Positions 35,296 to 45,506 of a stretch of 64,000 bases of DNA are shown one piece after another; the stretch's first letter is position 1, and every line of letters starts with the position of its first letter. The stretch covers positions 186,001 to 250,000 of the forward strand of contig CAWFXP010000012.1 of assembly GCA_963819905.1 (NCBI GenBank). Reading direction: 5' to 3'. Made by a program: the position numbers and the translations under genes. The notes beneath the pieces were generated by a model. That model ran no database searches, was not told the origin of the DNA, and was given only the letters and a program-made list of their open reading frames with translations. This DNA comes from CAWCQC01 sp963819905 (GTDB lineage Bacteria > Actinomycetota > Thermoleophilia > Gaiellales > Gaiellaceae).

Positions 35296-36531
35296 GTGGA
35301 GACCTCGCTGTTCGCGTTCCCGGCGGACCTCGCCGACGAGGGCGTCGAGGCCGTTCTGGACAACGTGCAGCACCGCGCCGGCGTCCGAGGCATCACCCTC
35401 GCGACCGTCTACCACGAGGCGCGTGACATCCTTCCCCACAACCCGCGTGGGAAGGTGCGCTTCCTCGAGCCCGGAGCGGCCTGCTTCCGCCCCGACGGCC
35501 CGCGCTATCGGGAGGCCGGGCTCGAGCCGCGCGCGTCGGCCTCCGCGCTCGAGCGCGACATCCTCGAGGAGGCGGTCGAGGCCACCGGCCGGCGCGGGCT
35601 CTCGCTGTACGGCTGGACCGTCTTCCTGCACACGGACTGGGTTCGCGATCCACGGCCCGATCTCAGCGAGCGCAACGCGTTCGGCGACCCGATGCTCACG
35701 GAGCTCTGCCCGGCGAACCCGGTCGTGCGTGCGTACGTCCGGGCGCTCTGCGCCGACATCGGCTCACGCGGGGTTCGCTCGATCGTCGCGGAGTCCCTCC
35801 ACTACCACCCCCTCGAGCACGGCTTCCACCACGAGCGCTACTTCCTCCCACTCGGCGCGACGACGCGCTTCCTGCTCGGGCTGTGCTTCTGCCCGCACTG
35901 CCTGGCCGCCGCAAGCGGCGACGGAGTCGACGGCGAGCTGCTCCGCCGGTTCGCCCGCGACCGAATCCAGCGGGCGTTCGACGAGGGCGACGCCGCGGAC
36001 GCGCCTTCGCTGTCGCGGGAGGAAGTCGCTGCGCTCGCAGGAGAGGAGCTCGGCGGCTTTCTCACCACGCGGGCGAGCGTCGTCGCCTCGCTGGCCGCCG
36101 AGGCGGCGCAGGCGGCCGCGAGCGAGGGAGCCGCATTGTCGTTCCTGGACGCCTCGGGAGCGGTCAAGGGGTACGCGACCGGGATGCCCGAGGGTGGGCC
36201 GGCCGTGGAGATCGCCTGGCAGCTCGGCGTGGATCTGGCGGCGATCGCGAAGGCCGCGGGGCTCGAGGCGATCGCATACGCGGCCGAGCCCCAGCGGGTC
36301 GCTCTCGACCTGGCCGCGTACCGTGAGCTCCTGCCGGACGGTGGATCGCTCGCCGCGGCGCTGCGGCCGATGCTGCCCGACTGCCCGTCGGCGGCGAACC
36401 TGGCCGAGAAGCTCCGTATCGCCGGCGAGGGCGGCGTCGAGCGGGTCGACTTCTACCACTACGGTCTCGCGCCGCTGACCGCGCTCGACCGGATCCGCGA
36501 GGCGACGATTGCCGCGCGCTCGAGCGGGTGA
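35296..36531 (+). CDS. Uncharacterised 411-residue protein, glycoside-hydrolase-like barrel suspected
   Basis: I do not recognise a named family. Visible features are an early ITLATVYHEARDILPHNPRG, a YGWTVFLHTDW strand, IVAESLHYHP and a LCFCPHCLAAA motif; a CxCPxC after a core strand is seen in some glycoside-hydrolase-like TIM barrels. The C-terminal part has FYHYGLAPLTALDRI. It is probably cytoplasmic, with no signal peptide or membrane helix. GTG start; TAGGCT at 35282-35287 lies eight bases upstream, a leaderless-type signal. Divergent from operon A and convergent with the R2lox gene. Confidence 0.55.
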   Translation: METSLFAFPADLADEGVEAVLDNVQHRAGVRGITLATVYHEARDILPHNPRGKVRFLEPGAACFRPDGPRYREAGLEPRASASALERDILEEAVEATGRRGLSLYGWTVFLHTDWVRDPRPDLSERNAFGDPMLTELCPANPVVRAYVRALCADIGSRGVRSIVAESLHYHPLEHGFHHERYFLPLGATTRFLLGLCFCPHCLAAASGDGVDGELLRRFARDRIQRAFDEGDAADAPSLSREEVAALAGEELGGFLTTRASVVASLAAEAAQAAASEGAALSFLDASGAVKGYATGMPEGGPAVEIAWQLGVDLAAIAKAAGLEAIAYAAEPQRVALDLAAYRELLPDGGSLAAALRPMLPDCPSAANLAEKLRIAGEGGVERVDFYHYGLAPLTALDRIREATIAARSSG

Positions 36532-36540
36532 CGCTTCGGC

Positions 36541-37509
36541 CTACCCTGCCTCGACGCCGACGACGAAGTCGATCGACGGGTCGAGGATCTGATCGACCAA
36601 GCTCTGATCGGGCGTGATCCCCATCTCCCGGCACCGGTTCCGATAGTGGCGGACCTTCTGCGCCTGGTACTTCTGGACGTCCAGGCCGGGAACCGCCTTC
36701 TGGTACTCGACGAGGCCGACCGCGTTGCCCCGGAACTCGTCGAAGACCTCGTGCACGAGCTGCTCGTACTCGGGATGCTCCTCGATGAGCGAGCGGATGG
36801 CGGCCGTCCCGAACGTGATGTGCCGACCCTCGTCCGCCAGGATTCGCCGGAAGCCGGTCGTGAGAGCGGGGAGCCCGCCGTAACGGGCGGCGGTGTCGAT
36901 GACGATCTCGTAGGAGGGCATCGTCAACACCCCCTCTGCGAAGGCGTTGTAGAGCGTCGCGAAGCGAACAAAGCCCACTTCGATCTGCGCCTCGTCGCCG
37001 CGACTGACCGCGTCTAGGAGCTCCCGGCCGTACCGAGGAAGGCCGTCGCCGTAGAGGACCTCCTTGAGCTCGAAGCGCCCGGTCGGATCGAGGGTGGCGC
37101 TTCGCTCGATCCAGTATCGAGCGACCTCGTCGGGCTCGAGGATCCCCGCGACACGCTCGTGCCAGCAGGCGAAGAACTGCGAGTGCTTCGCCTCCTCCAT
37201 CATGAACGTCGAGAGGAACATGGTCCAGTCGTAGCGCCGCATCGCGTGTGCCGCAGCGATCATCGGGAGCAGCTCGTCGGTGACTGCCTGCTCGCCGGCG
37301 AAGAACCGGACGGTGATCGTCAGGATCCCCTCCCGCTGCTGCTCGGACAGGCCTTCCCACACGGCCACGTCAGCCGCGTAGTCGAGATCTCGTGGATCCC
37401 AGCCGTGTGAGATCGCCTTCTCGTACTTCCGGTAGATCGGCCCTTCGATCATCGCGCGGGTGAAGTGGAACTTCTCGACCACCGCTGCCTCCGGCATGCC
37501 CCTGCTCAT
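36541..37509 (-). CDS. R2-like ligand-binding oxidase (Mn/Fe ferritin-like)
   Basis: A 322-residue ferritin-like protein with a dimetal site: Glu73, Glu106, His109, Glu192, Glu227 and His230 (AGEQAV, EEAKH, AEGVL, DEGRH). Known R2lox proteins carry a Tyr-Val ether cross-link; the equivalent Val76 (three after Glu73) and Tyr187 (five before Glu192) are both present, so this is R2lox rather than a ribonucleotide reductase subunit. The substrate is unknown for the family. TAGGAT (37518-37523, minus strand) lies eight bases before the ATG and overlaps the upstream stop. Confidence 0.86.
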   Translation of the reverse strand: MSRGMPEAAVVEKFHFTRAMIEGPIYRKYEKAISHGWDPRDLDYAADVAVWEGLSEQQREGILTITVRFFAGEQAVTDELLPMIAAAHAMRRYDWTMFLSTFMMEEAKHSQFFACWHERVAGILEPDEVARYWIERSATLDPTGRFELKEVLYGDGLPRYGRELLDAVSRGDEAQIEVGFVRFATLYNAFAEGVLTMPSYEIVIDTAARYGGLPALTTGFRRILADEGRHITFGTAAIRSLIEEHPEYEQLVHEVFDEFRGNAVGLVEYQKAVPGLDVQKYQAQKVRHYRNRCREMGITPDQSLVDQILDPSIDFVVGVEAG

Positions 37510-37520
37510 GTGCCGGGATC

Positions 37521-39126
37521 CTAGCTCGGCCCCACGCTCGGCCGGCCCCGACGTAGCGAGCGGCCGGCTAGGTCGCCGGTCAGCCTGCCGTCGTCCACCG
37601 CGAGGCGGCCGCTGACCGCGACGTAGGGGATGCCCTCGGGATACTGCTTGGGATCGTCGTAGGTGGCCGTGTCCCGAACGGTGTCCGGGTCGAAGCAGAC
37701 GAGGTCCGCCGCCATCCCCGGTCGCACGAGCCCGCGGTCCGGGAAGCCGAGGCGCTGCGCCGGGAGGGAGGCCATCTTCCTGATCGCGTCCTCGAGCGTG
37801 AGGATGCCGAGCTCGCGGACGTAGACAGCGAGATAGCGGGGGAACGTTCCCCAGCCCCGAGGATGGGGCTGCTCGCCGACGAGGATGCCGTCGCTGCCGG
37901 CCATGTGCGCCGGGTGCTGCATGATCGCGCGGACGTTCTCCTCGTTCCCGATGTGGGCGATCGACGAGGCGCCGAGCTCCTCGTCGGCGCAGAGCTCGCA
38001 GTAGAGGTCGACCGGTCGCTCGCCCGCAGCCGAGGCCGCCTCGGCAACGGACTGCCCCACGAAGCGACGGTTTCGGTCACGGCGCGCGCCGGAGACCACG
38101 ATGCGCGACCAATCCATGGGGACGTCGTGGAAGCCGTCGGACCCCGTCTCCTCCATCTCGACGCGAATGCGCTCGCGCAGCGCCGGGTCGCGCAGGCGCG
38201 CGATCGCGGGCTGGACTCCCCCGGCATGGACCCAGCCCGGCAGGTAGGCGTGCAGGTACGTCGCCCCCGCGAGGTAGGGATACGTGTCCAGCGTGACGTC
38301 GATGCCGTCCGCGCGCGCTTCGTCGACGATCGCGAGCAGCTCGTGCGCCCGGCCGCGGTTCACGTCGAAGCCGAGGTGGGCGTGGGCGTAGTGGAGCGGC
38401 ACCCCGGCCCGGCGGGCGATCTCGACGCAGTCGCGGTAGGCCTCGAGGGCGCTCATCCCGTAGTTGCGATGGTGGGGCGTGTAGTAGCCGCCGGTCTCGC
38501 GCATCACGGAGCACAGCTCGACCAGCTCGTCGTCGGTGGCGTACATGCCGGGCGCGTACGTCAGGCCGGACGAGAGACCGACGGCCCCCTGCTCGATCCC
38601 GTCGCGGACGAGTCGCTTCATCTCGGTGAGCTCGGGCTCGCTGGGCGGGCGGTCGTCGCTTCCCATCGCGACCATGCGTACCGTCGCATGCGGCACGAGG
38701 TACGCGGCGTTGATCCCGACCCCCCGATCGAAGCGGTCGAGGTACTCGGAGACGCTGCGCCATCCCCAGTCGAGGTCGGGCGGGTCGTCGTTCCAGCCCG
38801 CGAGCGTCGGTCGCAGCTCGGCGAGCACACTGTCCGTCACCGGCGCGAACGAGAGCCCGTCCTGACCGATCACGTCGCAGGTGACGCCCTGGTGGACCTT
38901 CATCTCGTGCTCGGGGTGTACGAGCAGCTGGATGTCCGAGTGGGTGTGCATGTCGGTGAAGCCGGGGCACACGACGAGGCCGGTCGCGTCGAGCTCGCGA
39001 GCGCCACGCGCCGGCACCTCCCCGACCTCGACGATGCGGTCGGCCGCGACGCCGACGTCGGCATGGAGCCCAGGGGTTCCCGGCGCCGTCGACGACGCGA
39101 CCGCCTCGGACGACGAGGTCGAGCAT
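37521..39126 (-). pseudogene. D-aminoacylase / N-acyl-D-amino-acid deacylase-like amidohydrolase with 5' frameshift
   Basis: This amidohydrolase hydrolyses N-acyl or related amide bonds. The first 20 codons (LDLVVRGGRVVDGAGNPWA) start at ATG 39126 and overlap the SDR stop. The rest is in the next frame: GVAADRIVEVGE, the metal motif FTDMHTHSD, VGLSSGLTYAPG, YTPHHRNYG and the late PGMAADLVCFDPD. Reading GG at 39065-39066 as one base joins them into about 534 residues. A GTG at 39017 would give a 498-residue protein missing the first strands. It precedes R2lox by 11 bases. Confidence 0.8.
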
Positions 39127-39938
39127 CAGGCGTCGTGCCCCCGCGACTCGACGAGCAGCTCGTTCGTGAACAGCTCGTTGCCGGCGAGGAGGCCGCCGTC
39201 CACCCGCAGAACCGTTCCCGTGATCCACGACGCCTCGTCCGAGGCGAGGAAGAGCGCCGCGTTCGCGACGTCCTCGGGCGTCCCGATGCGCCGCGAGCGG
39301 ATACCACTTCACCAGCCGGTCGAACACGTCGGGCTCCCGCTCGACGCGCTCCTGCCAGGCGGGCGTCGCGATCGACCCGGGGGCGACGGCGTTGCAGCGG
39401 ACACCATGATGGCCGTAGCGCACCGCGACCGACTGCGTCAGGCTGATCATCGCCGCCTTCCCGGCGCTGTAGGCCTCGTTGCCCACGTAGGCGAGGCCGT
39501 TGACCGACGCGATGTTGACGATCGAGCCGCGCCCGCGCTCGATCATCCCGGGCAGCACGCCCGCGAGCAGAGAAACGCGCTCGTCACGACCCCCGCGAGG
39601 TCGAGGCGCCAGGTCTCCTCGTCCATCCGCAGGACGTCGTCGCCCTGGCACGAGTACGCGTTGTTGACGAGCACGTCGACCGCGCCGAAGGCCCGGGTCG
39701 CCGCCTCGACCATCCGGTCGACCTCGCTCGCGTCCGTGACGTCGGCGCGAACGGCGAGGCCCCGCCCGGCGGCCTCCTCGATCAGGGCGACCGTTTCCTC
39801 GGCCGTCTCCTCGACGATGTCTGCCACCGTGACGGCGGCGCCCTCGGCCGCGAAGCGCATGGACATCACCCGACCGATGCCCGAGCCACCGCCCGTGATC
39901 ACCACGGATCGATCGGCGAAGCGCTGATCCCGTCCCAT
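39126..39938 (-). pseudogene. Short-chain dehydrogenase/reductase with two frame breaks
   Basis: An NAD(P)-dependent SDR of about 270 residues split over three frames. Part one (39938 to about 39563) has VVITGGGSGIGR and VDVLVNNA. Part two (about 39560 to 39297) has IVNIASVNG, the YSAGK catalytic pair and RCNAVAPGSIATPAW. Part three reads RIGTPEDVANAALFL and ends ESRGHDA at 39126. The breaks lie near 39556-39563 (one base missing) and 39288-39297 (one base extra). All family elements survive, so either a very recent pseudogene or sequencing errors. Five bases after the dmfA2 stop. Confidence 0.8.
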
Positions 39939-39942
39939 GACG

Positions 39943-42213
39943 CTACTCGAGCGGGGGAAGCGGCTCGTCGTCCATGAACCGGCGCAGCACGTTCGCGGTC
40001 ATGCGCGAGACGTTGTTGTCGCACCCGTTCTCGAGCAGGCTGCCGCACCAGGCGATCGAGCTCGTCGAGAACACCGCGCCCCCGTTTCTTCGTCGTGAAG
40101 TACGTGATGTCGGCTCGAACCTGGAAATCCATCGTCCCGCCCATCATCGGGAAGTTGAAGAAGATCTCCTCGCCCACGTGCGGGTAGTTGTCCGAGTGGC
40201 CCTCCGAATAGGCGAGCAGCCGCGTGTGGGGCGGCGTCCCGAGCAGGAGGTCGTAGCGATCGAGCTCGAAGCCCGCCGCGCCGCCGCCGACGAGCCCGAA
40301 GTCGCCGATCCGCTCGTCCGGCCCGATGCCCTCCATGATGAACGCGCAGGCGGGATCGCGGGCGTCGGGCAGCTGCACGTAGTAGGACGAATGGTCGAAC
40401 CCTTCGGCGGTGAAGCCCGTACCGAAGTTCTTCTGCGGCGCGCGGGCTCGGCCGCGCCAGAGCCCCGACCGCTCGCCGGTCAGCTGGAGGTAGTGCTCGC
40501 CGGGACGCGCCTGCCACGCGCGCGAGCCGTACTCGAGCTTGCGCACCTCGATCAGGTCGCGCTTCTGCGGATGCCAGCCGATCACCCAGTAGAAGCCGTT
40601 CGAGCCGAGATACATGCCGCGCCCGCCGCCCGCGAGGTAGACCTCCCACGCATCGAGCATCTCGGTCGAGTAGTACTCCGGGTGGGAGCCGGTGAAGACG
40701 ACGTTGTAGCGCTCGAGCAGCGCGGCGCCCTCGTCGTGGAGCTCGCGGTCGGTGGCGACGTCGACCTCGAAGCCCATCGCGTCGAGCCACGCGACGAGGT
40801 GGAGGTCGGCGGGGAACTGCCAGGGCCCGCCGGGCGCCATGCGGAACTTCGGGCGCAGATTGACGATCGGCCGGAGCGCCGAGGACGAGTGCACTCCCGA
40901 GCCGTCGCTGTGCGCGTCGTAGGTCGAGAGCCCGAACTCGCGGTGCCCGTACAGCCAGAAGTCCTGCTCGGCGATGACCGAGGTGTGCCCCACGATCGAT
41001 TGCGCGACCGGGACGTCGTGGACGATGTGCTCGTTGGCGTAGGCGAGGTAGCTCGCGGTCGGGACGAGGAAGAGCGCCTTGGCGGTCGCAGTACCGCGCG
41101 GCGGCAGGACGAAGAACGGAATCCAGTCCTCCGATCCGCCCTGGAGCAGCCGCAGCGCGTACACGCCGGAGCGCCAGCCGTCCGGAACGGTCCAGCGGAT
41201 GTCGGTCTCCCAGCGGCAGTCGTCGAGGTCGTCGTCGTGGAAGTGGATCGCCCCGTACTCGTCCGGAGCGTGCATGAACACCTCGTCGAACCCGCGCCAG
41301 TTCCAGCCGGTCATGCCGCGCGCCGGGAAGTTCACGCACGCGCCGTGGAGACCGTGCGGGCCGGTGTCGGTGACGCGGTCGGTCGCGATCCCGCGCGGGC
41401 CGATGCCGTCGGCGAAGTCCCAGGCGGCGACGAGCCCCTCGCTCGGCGCCGCTTCGCCGGCGGAGAGCGCGTCGAGCTCGGCGACGCCGAGTGCCCGGCT
41501 CCAGACCCTCGGACTGTCGATCTTGCCGTTCAGGTGGTCTCCGACCCAGTCCGAGCCGGGCGCCTTGGCGAGGCCGGCGAGGATGAACGCCGTCCCAGCG
41601 TCGCTGGGACTCGCCGCGGAACGGCTCGCTCGACCAGCGCGTCGCCCGAGATCGGGACGATCGGCGAGACCAGGCTGTTCGTCGAGTTGACGACGCTCTT
41701 CGAGTAGAGCGTCACGGTCTGCTCGCCGTCGAAGACGGCGGCAACCGAGTACCAGCACCACGGGTAGAAGGGCTCCCCGGTGGCCACCGTCTCGGCGTCG
41801 AGACGCAGGCCGAGGCCCCCGTCGGCGAGGACGAGGGCGTAGCCGCTCCCGTCGTCGGTCGCGTAGCGACCCATGATCGCCTGGTCGGGGAGGGCAGGCG
41901 TCGTCGGCATGACGAACGCGTGCAGGGTGAACGGGCCGGAGAGGGCGAGCGGGGCGGCGTCCGCGACGACGACGCAAGAGCCGCAGTCGGTCGCCTGGAA
42001 GCGCGCCGGATACTCGCCGCCGGCGGCGGTCTCGAGCACCTCTTCCTGAAATCCGGGGCCCGCCGGGTTCGTGTCGCCGTGGATCAGACGGACGATGTCC
42101 GCGCGGTACGTGCCCTCCTCCTCGGAGCTGACCTTGAACTCGATCGGCTCGCTCGGCGCAACCGACAGGCGGTCGGCGTAGCCGTGGATGCTCGTCGTGC
42201 GTAGCGTCGCCAC
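39943..42213 (-). pseudogene. N,N-dimethylformamidase-like large (beta) subunit with two frame breaks
   Basis: This large subunit resembles that of N,N-dimethylformamidase, which hydrolyses dimethylformamide to formate and dimethylamine. The N-terminal third carries a LamG-like beta-sandwich (PFTLHAFVMPTT, GKIDSPRVWSRAL); the catalytic part has FLVPTASYLAYANEH, FTGSHPEYYS and GGRGMYLGSNGFYWVIG. Known enzymes bind one iron through Tyr and Glu; candidate Tyr residues are in LSTYD and PEYYS. Frame breaks lie between 41605 and 41645 and at the C run 40079-40083; the true end reads SIAWCGSLLENG then NVSRMTANVLRRF to 39943. GTG start abuts dmfA1. Confidence 0.82.
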
Positions 42214-42555
42214 TCACGCCTCCATCAGGTCGCGGACGCGGCGCAGGAAGATCCCGTGGAACGCCTCGTCCTCGCTGGCGAACGTCTCGTCGTCGAGAAT
42301 GGTCGCGACCTGGCCGCGCACGCCCGAGAGCACGGCGATCCTGAACTCGGCCCAGGGCTCGGTCGCGACGATGATGTACTTGCCGGGCTGGGGTTGGCGC
42401 CGGAAGTACTGGAGGACGCGCTCGAGTGCGTCCGAGTGCTGGCCCAGCGGCCGTGCCGCGTGCTCCGCGATGAGCTCGTCGCTGACGAGCGCCTTGATCC
42501 GCTCCCGCTGCTTCGCGTCCCAGTCCGCGTACACGTCCAACTGCCTGTCCCGCAC
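42214..42555 (-). CDS. N,N-dimethylformamidase-like small (alpha) subunit
   Basis: A 113-residue protein matching the small subunit of N,N-dimethylformamidase from memory: an acidic start with YADWDAKQRERI, then AEHAARPLGQHSDALERVL, the Q-P-x-x-GKY pattern in RRQPQPGKYIIV, and the end AFHGIFLRRVRDLM. The small subunit is needed with the large one. Its stop is directly followed by the large-subunit GTG, with no spacer. A GGGAGAAACC site precedes the ATG. The real amide substrate need not be dimethylformamide. Confidence 0.82.
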   Translation of the reverse strand: MRDRQLDVYADWDAKQRERIKALVSDELIAEHAARPLGQHSDALERVLQYFRRQPQPGKYIIVATEPWAEFRIAVLSGVRGQVATILDDETFASEDEAFHGIFLRRVRDLMEA

Positions 42556-42583
42556 GGTTTCTCCCCTTCTTTCGTTCGCCCGC

Positions 42584-43606
42584 CTACGCCGAGAGCTGGA
42601 CCCTGACCGGGTGCCCGCCGCCTGCCGCCGACTCGTCGATCGCGAAGCACACCGCCATCGACTTCCAGCTGTCGGCGATCGACGCGTGCGACTCCGTCCC
42701 CGACTCGATGCACTCGAGGAAGTGGTCGATCTCCTGCTTGAACGGATGGTGCTCGACCTCTGCCGAGTCCGGCTTGATCGTCGGGAACGACCAGTAGCCG
42801 AGGCTTCCCGGATAGTGCTTCGAGGAGTACACCTCGTTGTCGACGATCGTGCCCTCGGTGCCGAACAGCTTGCAGTTGAAGATGTAGGGCGTGTCCGCCT
42901 CGAGGATCGTCGCGAGCTTGCCGACGGCGCCGTTCTCGAAGCGCAGCGTCGCAGCCACGACCGGGTCGAACTCGAAGTCGTCGTTCATGCGCTTGGCCGC
43001 CGAGAAAGCAGCGACCTCGACGATCTCACCGCCGACGAAGCGGAGGATGTCGACGGCGTGGCAGCCGCCGCAGAGGAACGCGCTGCCGCCCTGGGCCTTG
43101 GTGACGAACGACCGGTAGCCGGGATAGACGTCCTTCAGCGGATGCCAGTAGTCGGCCTCGCCGTAGACGAGGTCGCCGAGGACGCCGTCGGCGATCAGCT
43201 GCTTGACGGTCTCGAACTGGGGATTCCAGCGCAGGACGAAGCTCGTCACGGTCGTGACGCCGGCCTTGGCGACCGCGTCGCGGATCGCGAGTGAGTCGTC
43301 GAGCGTGAGGCCGACCGGCTTTTCGATCACGATGTGCCGCCCGGTCTCGGCCGCGCGCACGCAGTGCTCGCGCCGTGTGTCCGGATGGGTGCACGAGGCG
43401 ATGATCTGGATCCGATCGTCGTCGAAGAGCTGGTCGAGCGTCTCGTATTCGCGCGCCTCGACGCCGAGGGAGTCGAGCAGCGCGGTCGCCTTGCCGGGAG
43501 TGCGGTTGTAGATCCCGACGAGCTCGGTTCTCGGATCTCCGGCGAAGATCTTCACGTACTCCCCGGCGACCCAGCCCGCTCCGATGATTCCGACGCCGTA
43601 CGTCAC
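42584..43606 (-). CDS. Gfo/Idh/MocA family oxidoreductase
   Basis: A 340-residue NAD(P)-dependent dehydrogenase acting on sugars, inositols or related compounds. The Rossmann loop is GVGIIGAGWVAGEYV, the catalytic lysine lies in IEKPVGL, and GGCHAVDILRFVGG supplies the catalytic-type Asp/His region. It lies between the RraA-like gene (41 bases) and dmfA1 (28 bases) in operon B. It has no frame break, unlike the other Gfo/Idh gene of this operon. Confidence 0.88.
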   Translation of the reverse strand: MTYGVGIIGAGWVAGEYVKIFAGDPRTELVGIYNRTPGKATALLDSLGVEAREYETLDQLFDDDRIQIIASCTHPDTRREHCVRAAETGRHIVIEKPVGLTLDDSLAIRDAVAKAGVTTVTSFVLRWNPQFETVKQLIADGVLGDLVYGEADYWHPLKDVYPGYRSFVTKAQGGSAFLCGGCHAVDILRFVGGEIVEVAAFSAAKRMNDDFEFDPVVAATLRFENGAVGKLATILEADTPYIFNCKLFGTEGTIVDNEVYSSKHYPGSLGYWSFPTIKPDSAEVEHHPFKQEIDHFLECIESGTESHASIADSWKSMAVCFAIDESAAGGGHPVRVQLSA

Positions 43607-43647
43607 GTTGCCTCCGATCGTTTTCAGGGTGTCACCGGGCGTTCGCG

Positions 43648-44310
43648 TCAGAGGATGCCGTGGTCGCGAAACACCTGCTGGATGCTCGCGCCGGCGGCGA
43701 GCACGTCGCGAACCGTGTTCTCGCCGGAGACCTTGGCGAGCGCACGCTCGACGACCTCCGCCTCGATCGCGCGGGGCACGACCAGGCAGCCGTCGACGTC
43801 GCCGACCACGAGATCACCGTCCGAGACGACGACGCCACCGACGCGGATCGGCACACGGTTCGCGGTCACGTCGAGCCTGCCCTTCGAGTCGGCGGGGGTG
43901 GTGCCCGTCGCGAAGACGGGAAACCGGATCGCCTCGATGCCCCACGCGTCCCGCGTCAGCCCATCGATGATCGCCCCCCGGCCCCCGCGGGCGCGCGTAT
44001 GGGTGGAGAGCAGCTCTCCCCACATCGCGGCGATCGTCGAGCCCTGCGTCGTGCACACCACGACCTCCCCCGGCTGGATCGAGTCGAGGAGCTCCAGCTC
44101 GAGCTTGAACGGCTGTGAGGGAACCTCGGCCACCTCGCCGGCGAGCATCGTCGCGGCCCGGCCCGCCACCGCCGCGCCCGCGTAGAGAGGCCGGATGTCG
44201 TATCGCATCACCTGCTGCGTGTAGCCGAGCTCGTCCATGACGTCCGCGAGGACGCTCGTGTACAGCTCGCGCTCGAGGCGCTCGTAGTAGTCCGGTCCCG
44301 TCGTATCCAT
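43648..44310 (-). CDS. RraA-family aldolase/decarboxylase-like protein
   Basis: A 220-residue protein of the RraA / HMG-aldolase fold. Family marks are LADVMDELGYTQQVM, GRAATMLAGE, the ligand loop MWGELLSTHTRARG, IDGLTRD and GDVDGCLVVPRA. Members include 4-hydroxy-4-methyl-2-oxoglutarate aldolase and oxaloacetate decarboxylase, so cleavage of a 2-oxo acid product is plausible here. AGAGGAGG precedes the ATG, which overlaps the upstream Gfo/Idh stop (TGATG). Confidence 0.85.
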   Translation of the reverse strand: MDTTGPDYYERLERELYTSVLADVMDELGYTQQVMRYDIRPLYAGAAVAGRAATMLAGEVAEVPSQPFKLELELLDSIQPGEVVVCTTQGSTIAAMWGELLSTHTRARGGRGAIIDGLTRDAWGIEAIRFPVFATGTTPADSKGRLDVTANRVPIRVGGVVVSDGDLVVGDVDGCLVVPRAIEAEVVERALAKVSGENTVRDVLAAGASIQQVFRDHGIL

Positions 44311-45450
44311 CACACCTCCTCTAGCTCGACCACCCGCCGCTCGTTGGCGGCGCGCTTGAGCGCCAGCTCGAGGCGAACGGCTTCGATCCCGTCGTCGATC
44401 GTGACGTCGGGTCGCCGCCCCGTCGCGGCACACTCGACGAAGTGGCGGATCTCGCCGGCGAACCCGTGGACGTGCCGCGGATCGACGGCGTCTCCGGGCA
44501 GCTGGTCGTTCGGCTCCCAGACCTCCGGCGCCTCGCGCCCCGGGAGGCGAGCTTCGACACTCCGCCAGCTGTGCACCGTGACCGACGCCTGCCGACCCGT
44601 CACGGCGATGCGCTCGTTCAGCCGGTCGAGGCAGCTCAGCTGGAGGGTCCCGACGGCGCCGCTCTCGAAGCCGAGCAGGCAGCCCCAGGCCTCCTCCTGA
44701 GGCGGCTCGCGCCCCTCGGCGAGCTCCCACATGTCACGCCAGGCCGACCCGACGACGGGGAGCTCGAGCGCGGTCGCTTCCCAGGCCCCCGGGTCGCCGG
44801 CAGCGCGGGACGTTCGGGCCGCGGCGACCCAGGCAACCTCGCCCGCGAGCCAGCGCGCCAGGTCGAGGTGATGGCAGGCGAAGCCGTTCAGGAAGTCGTA
44901 GACCGCGCGAGGCGGGTAGACGCCGAACGTGAAGCGGGCCGCGTAGCTGGAGACGCCGCCGAAGGCGTTCGATCCGATGATCTCGCGTGCGCGGCGGTAC
45001 GGCTCCGAGAAGCGCTTCATGAAGCCGACCATCACCTGCCTGCCTGCCGCCTCCGCCGCGTCGCGGATCGCGACGCAGTCGGCGAGCGTCTCGGCCGGCG
45101 GCTTCTCGAGGAAGACGTGGGCGCCGGCCTCGAGACAGTCGCGCGCGACCGCGGGCTGGAGGCGCGGATGCATCGCGACGACGACGCCGTCCGGGCCGCT
45201 CCCGCTCGAGCATCGCCCGGTGATCGGTGTAGGAGCGCCCGATGCCGAAGTCGCGGGCGGCGCGTCGCGCCCGCGCCTCGTCGAGGTCGCAGCACGCGGC
45301 CAGCTCGCCGATCTCGCCGCCTTCGGCCAGCTCGCCGATCGCCGCTCCGGTCTCGGGCGGGTTCAGGACCGAGAGCCGGAAGCTCGGATAGAGGTTCTGA
45401 ACGGCGTGGCTGCCGCACCCGATCACCGCGATTCGCGCGAGCGCCGCCAT
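44310..45450 (-). pseudogene. Gfo/Idh/MocA oxidoreductase with one frame break (head of operon B)
   Basis: A roughly 379-residue sugar-dehydrogenase-like protein. The N-terminal Rossmann part (ARIAVIGCGSHAVQNLYPSF, CCDLDEARARRAA) runs to HRAMLERERP; the rest, with AMHPRLQPAVARDCL, EKPPAETLADCVAIRD and CHHLDLARWLAG, is in the next frame. Reading GGG at 45193-45195 as GG joins them. TAGGAT (45457-45462, minus strand) lies six bases before the ATG. Divergent from CocE copy 2. Confidence 0.8.
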
Positions 45451-45506
45451 CGGCGCATCCTAAGCGCACAGTCGCTCCGGTTGGGATCACGGTAGATTGC
45501 GGCCTC

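Noticed and set aside
36541..37509. Class I ribonucleotide reductase beta subunit
   Set aside because: No alpha subunit adjoins, and the Val/Tyr cross-link positions match R2lox rather than the reductase.
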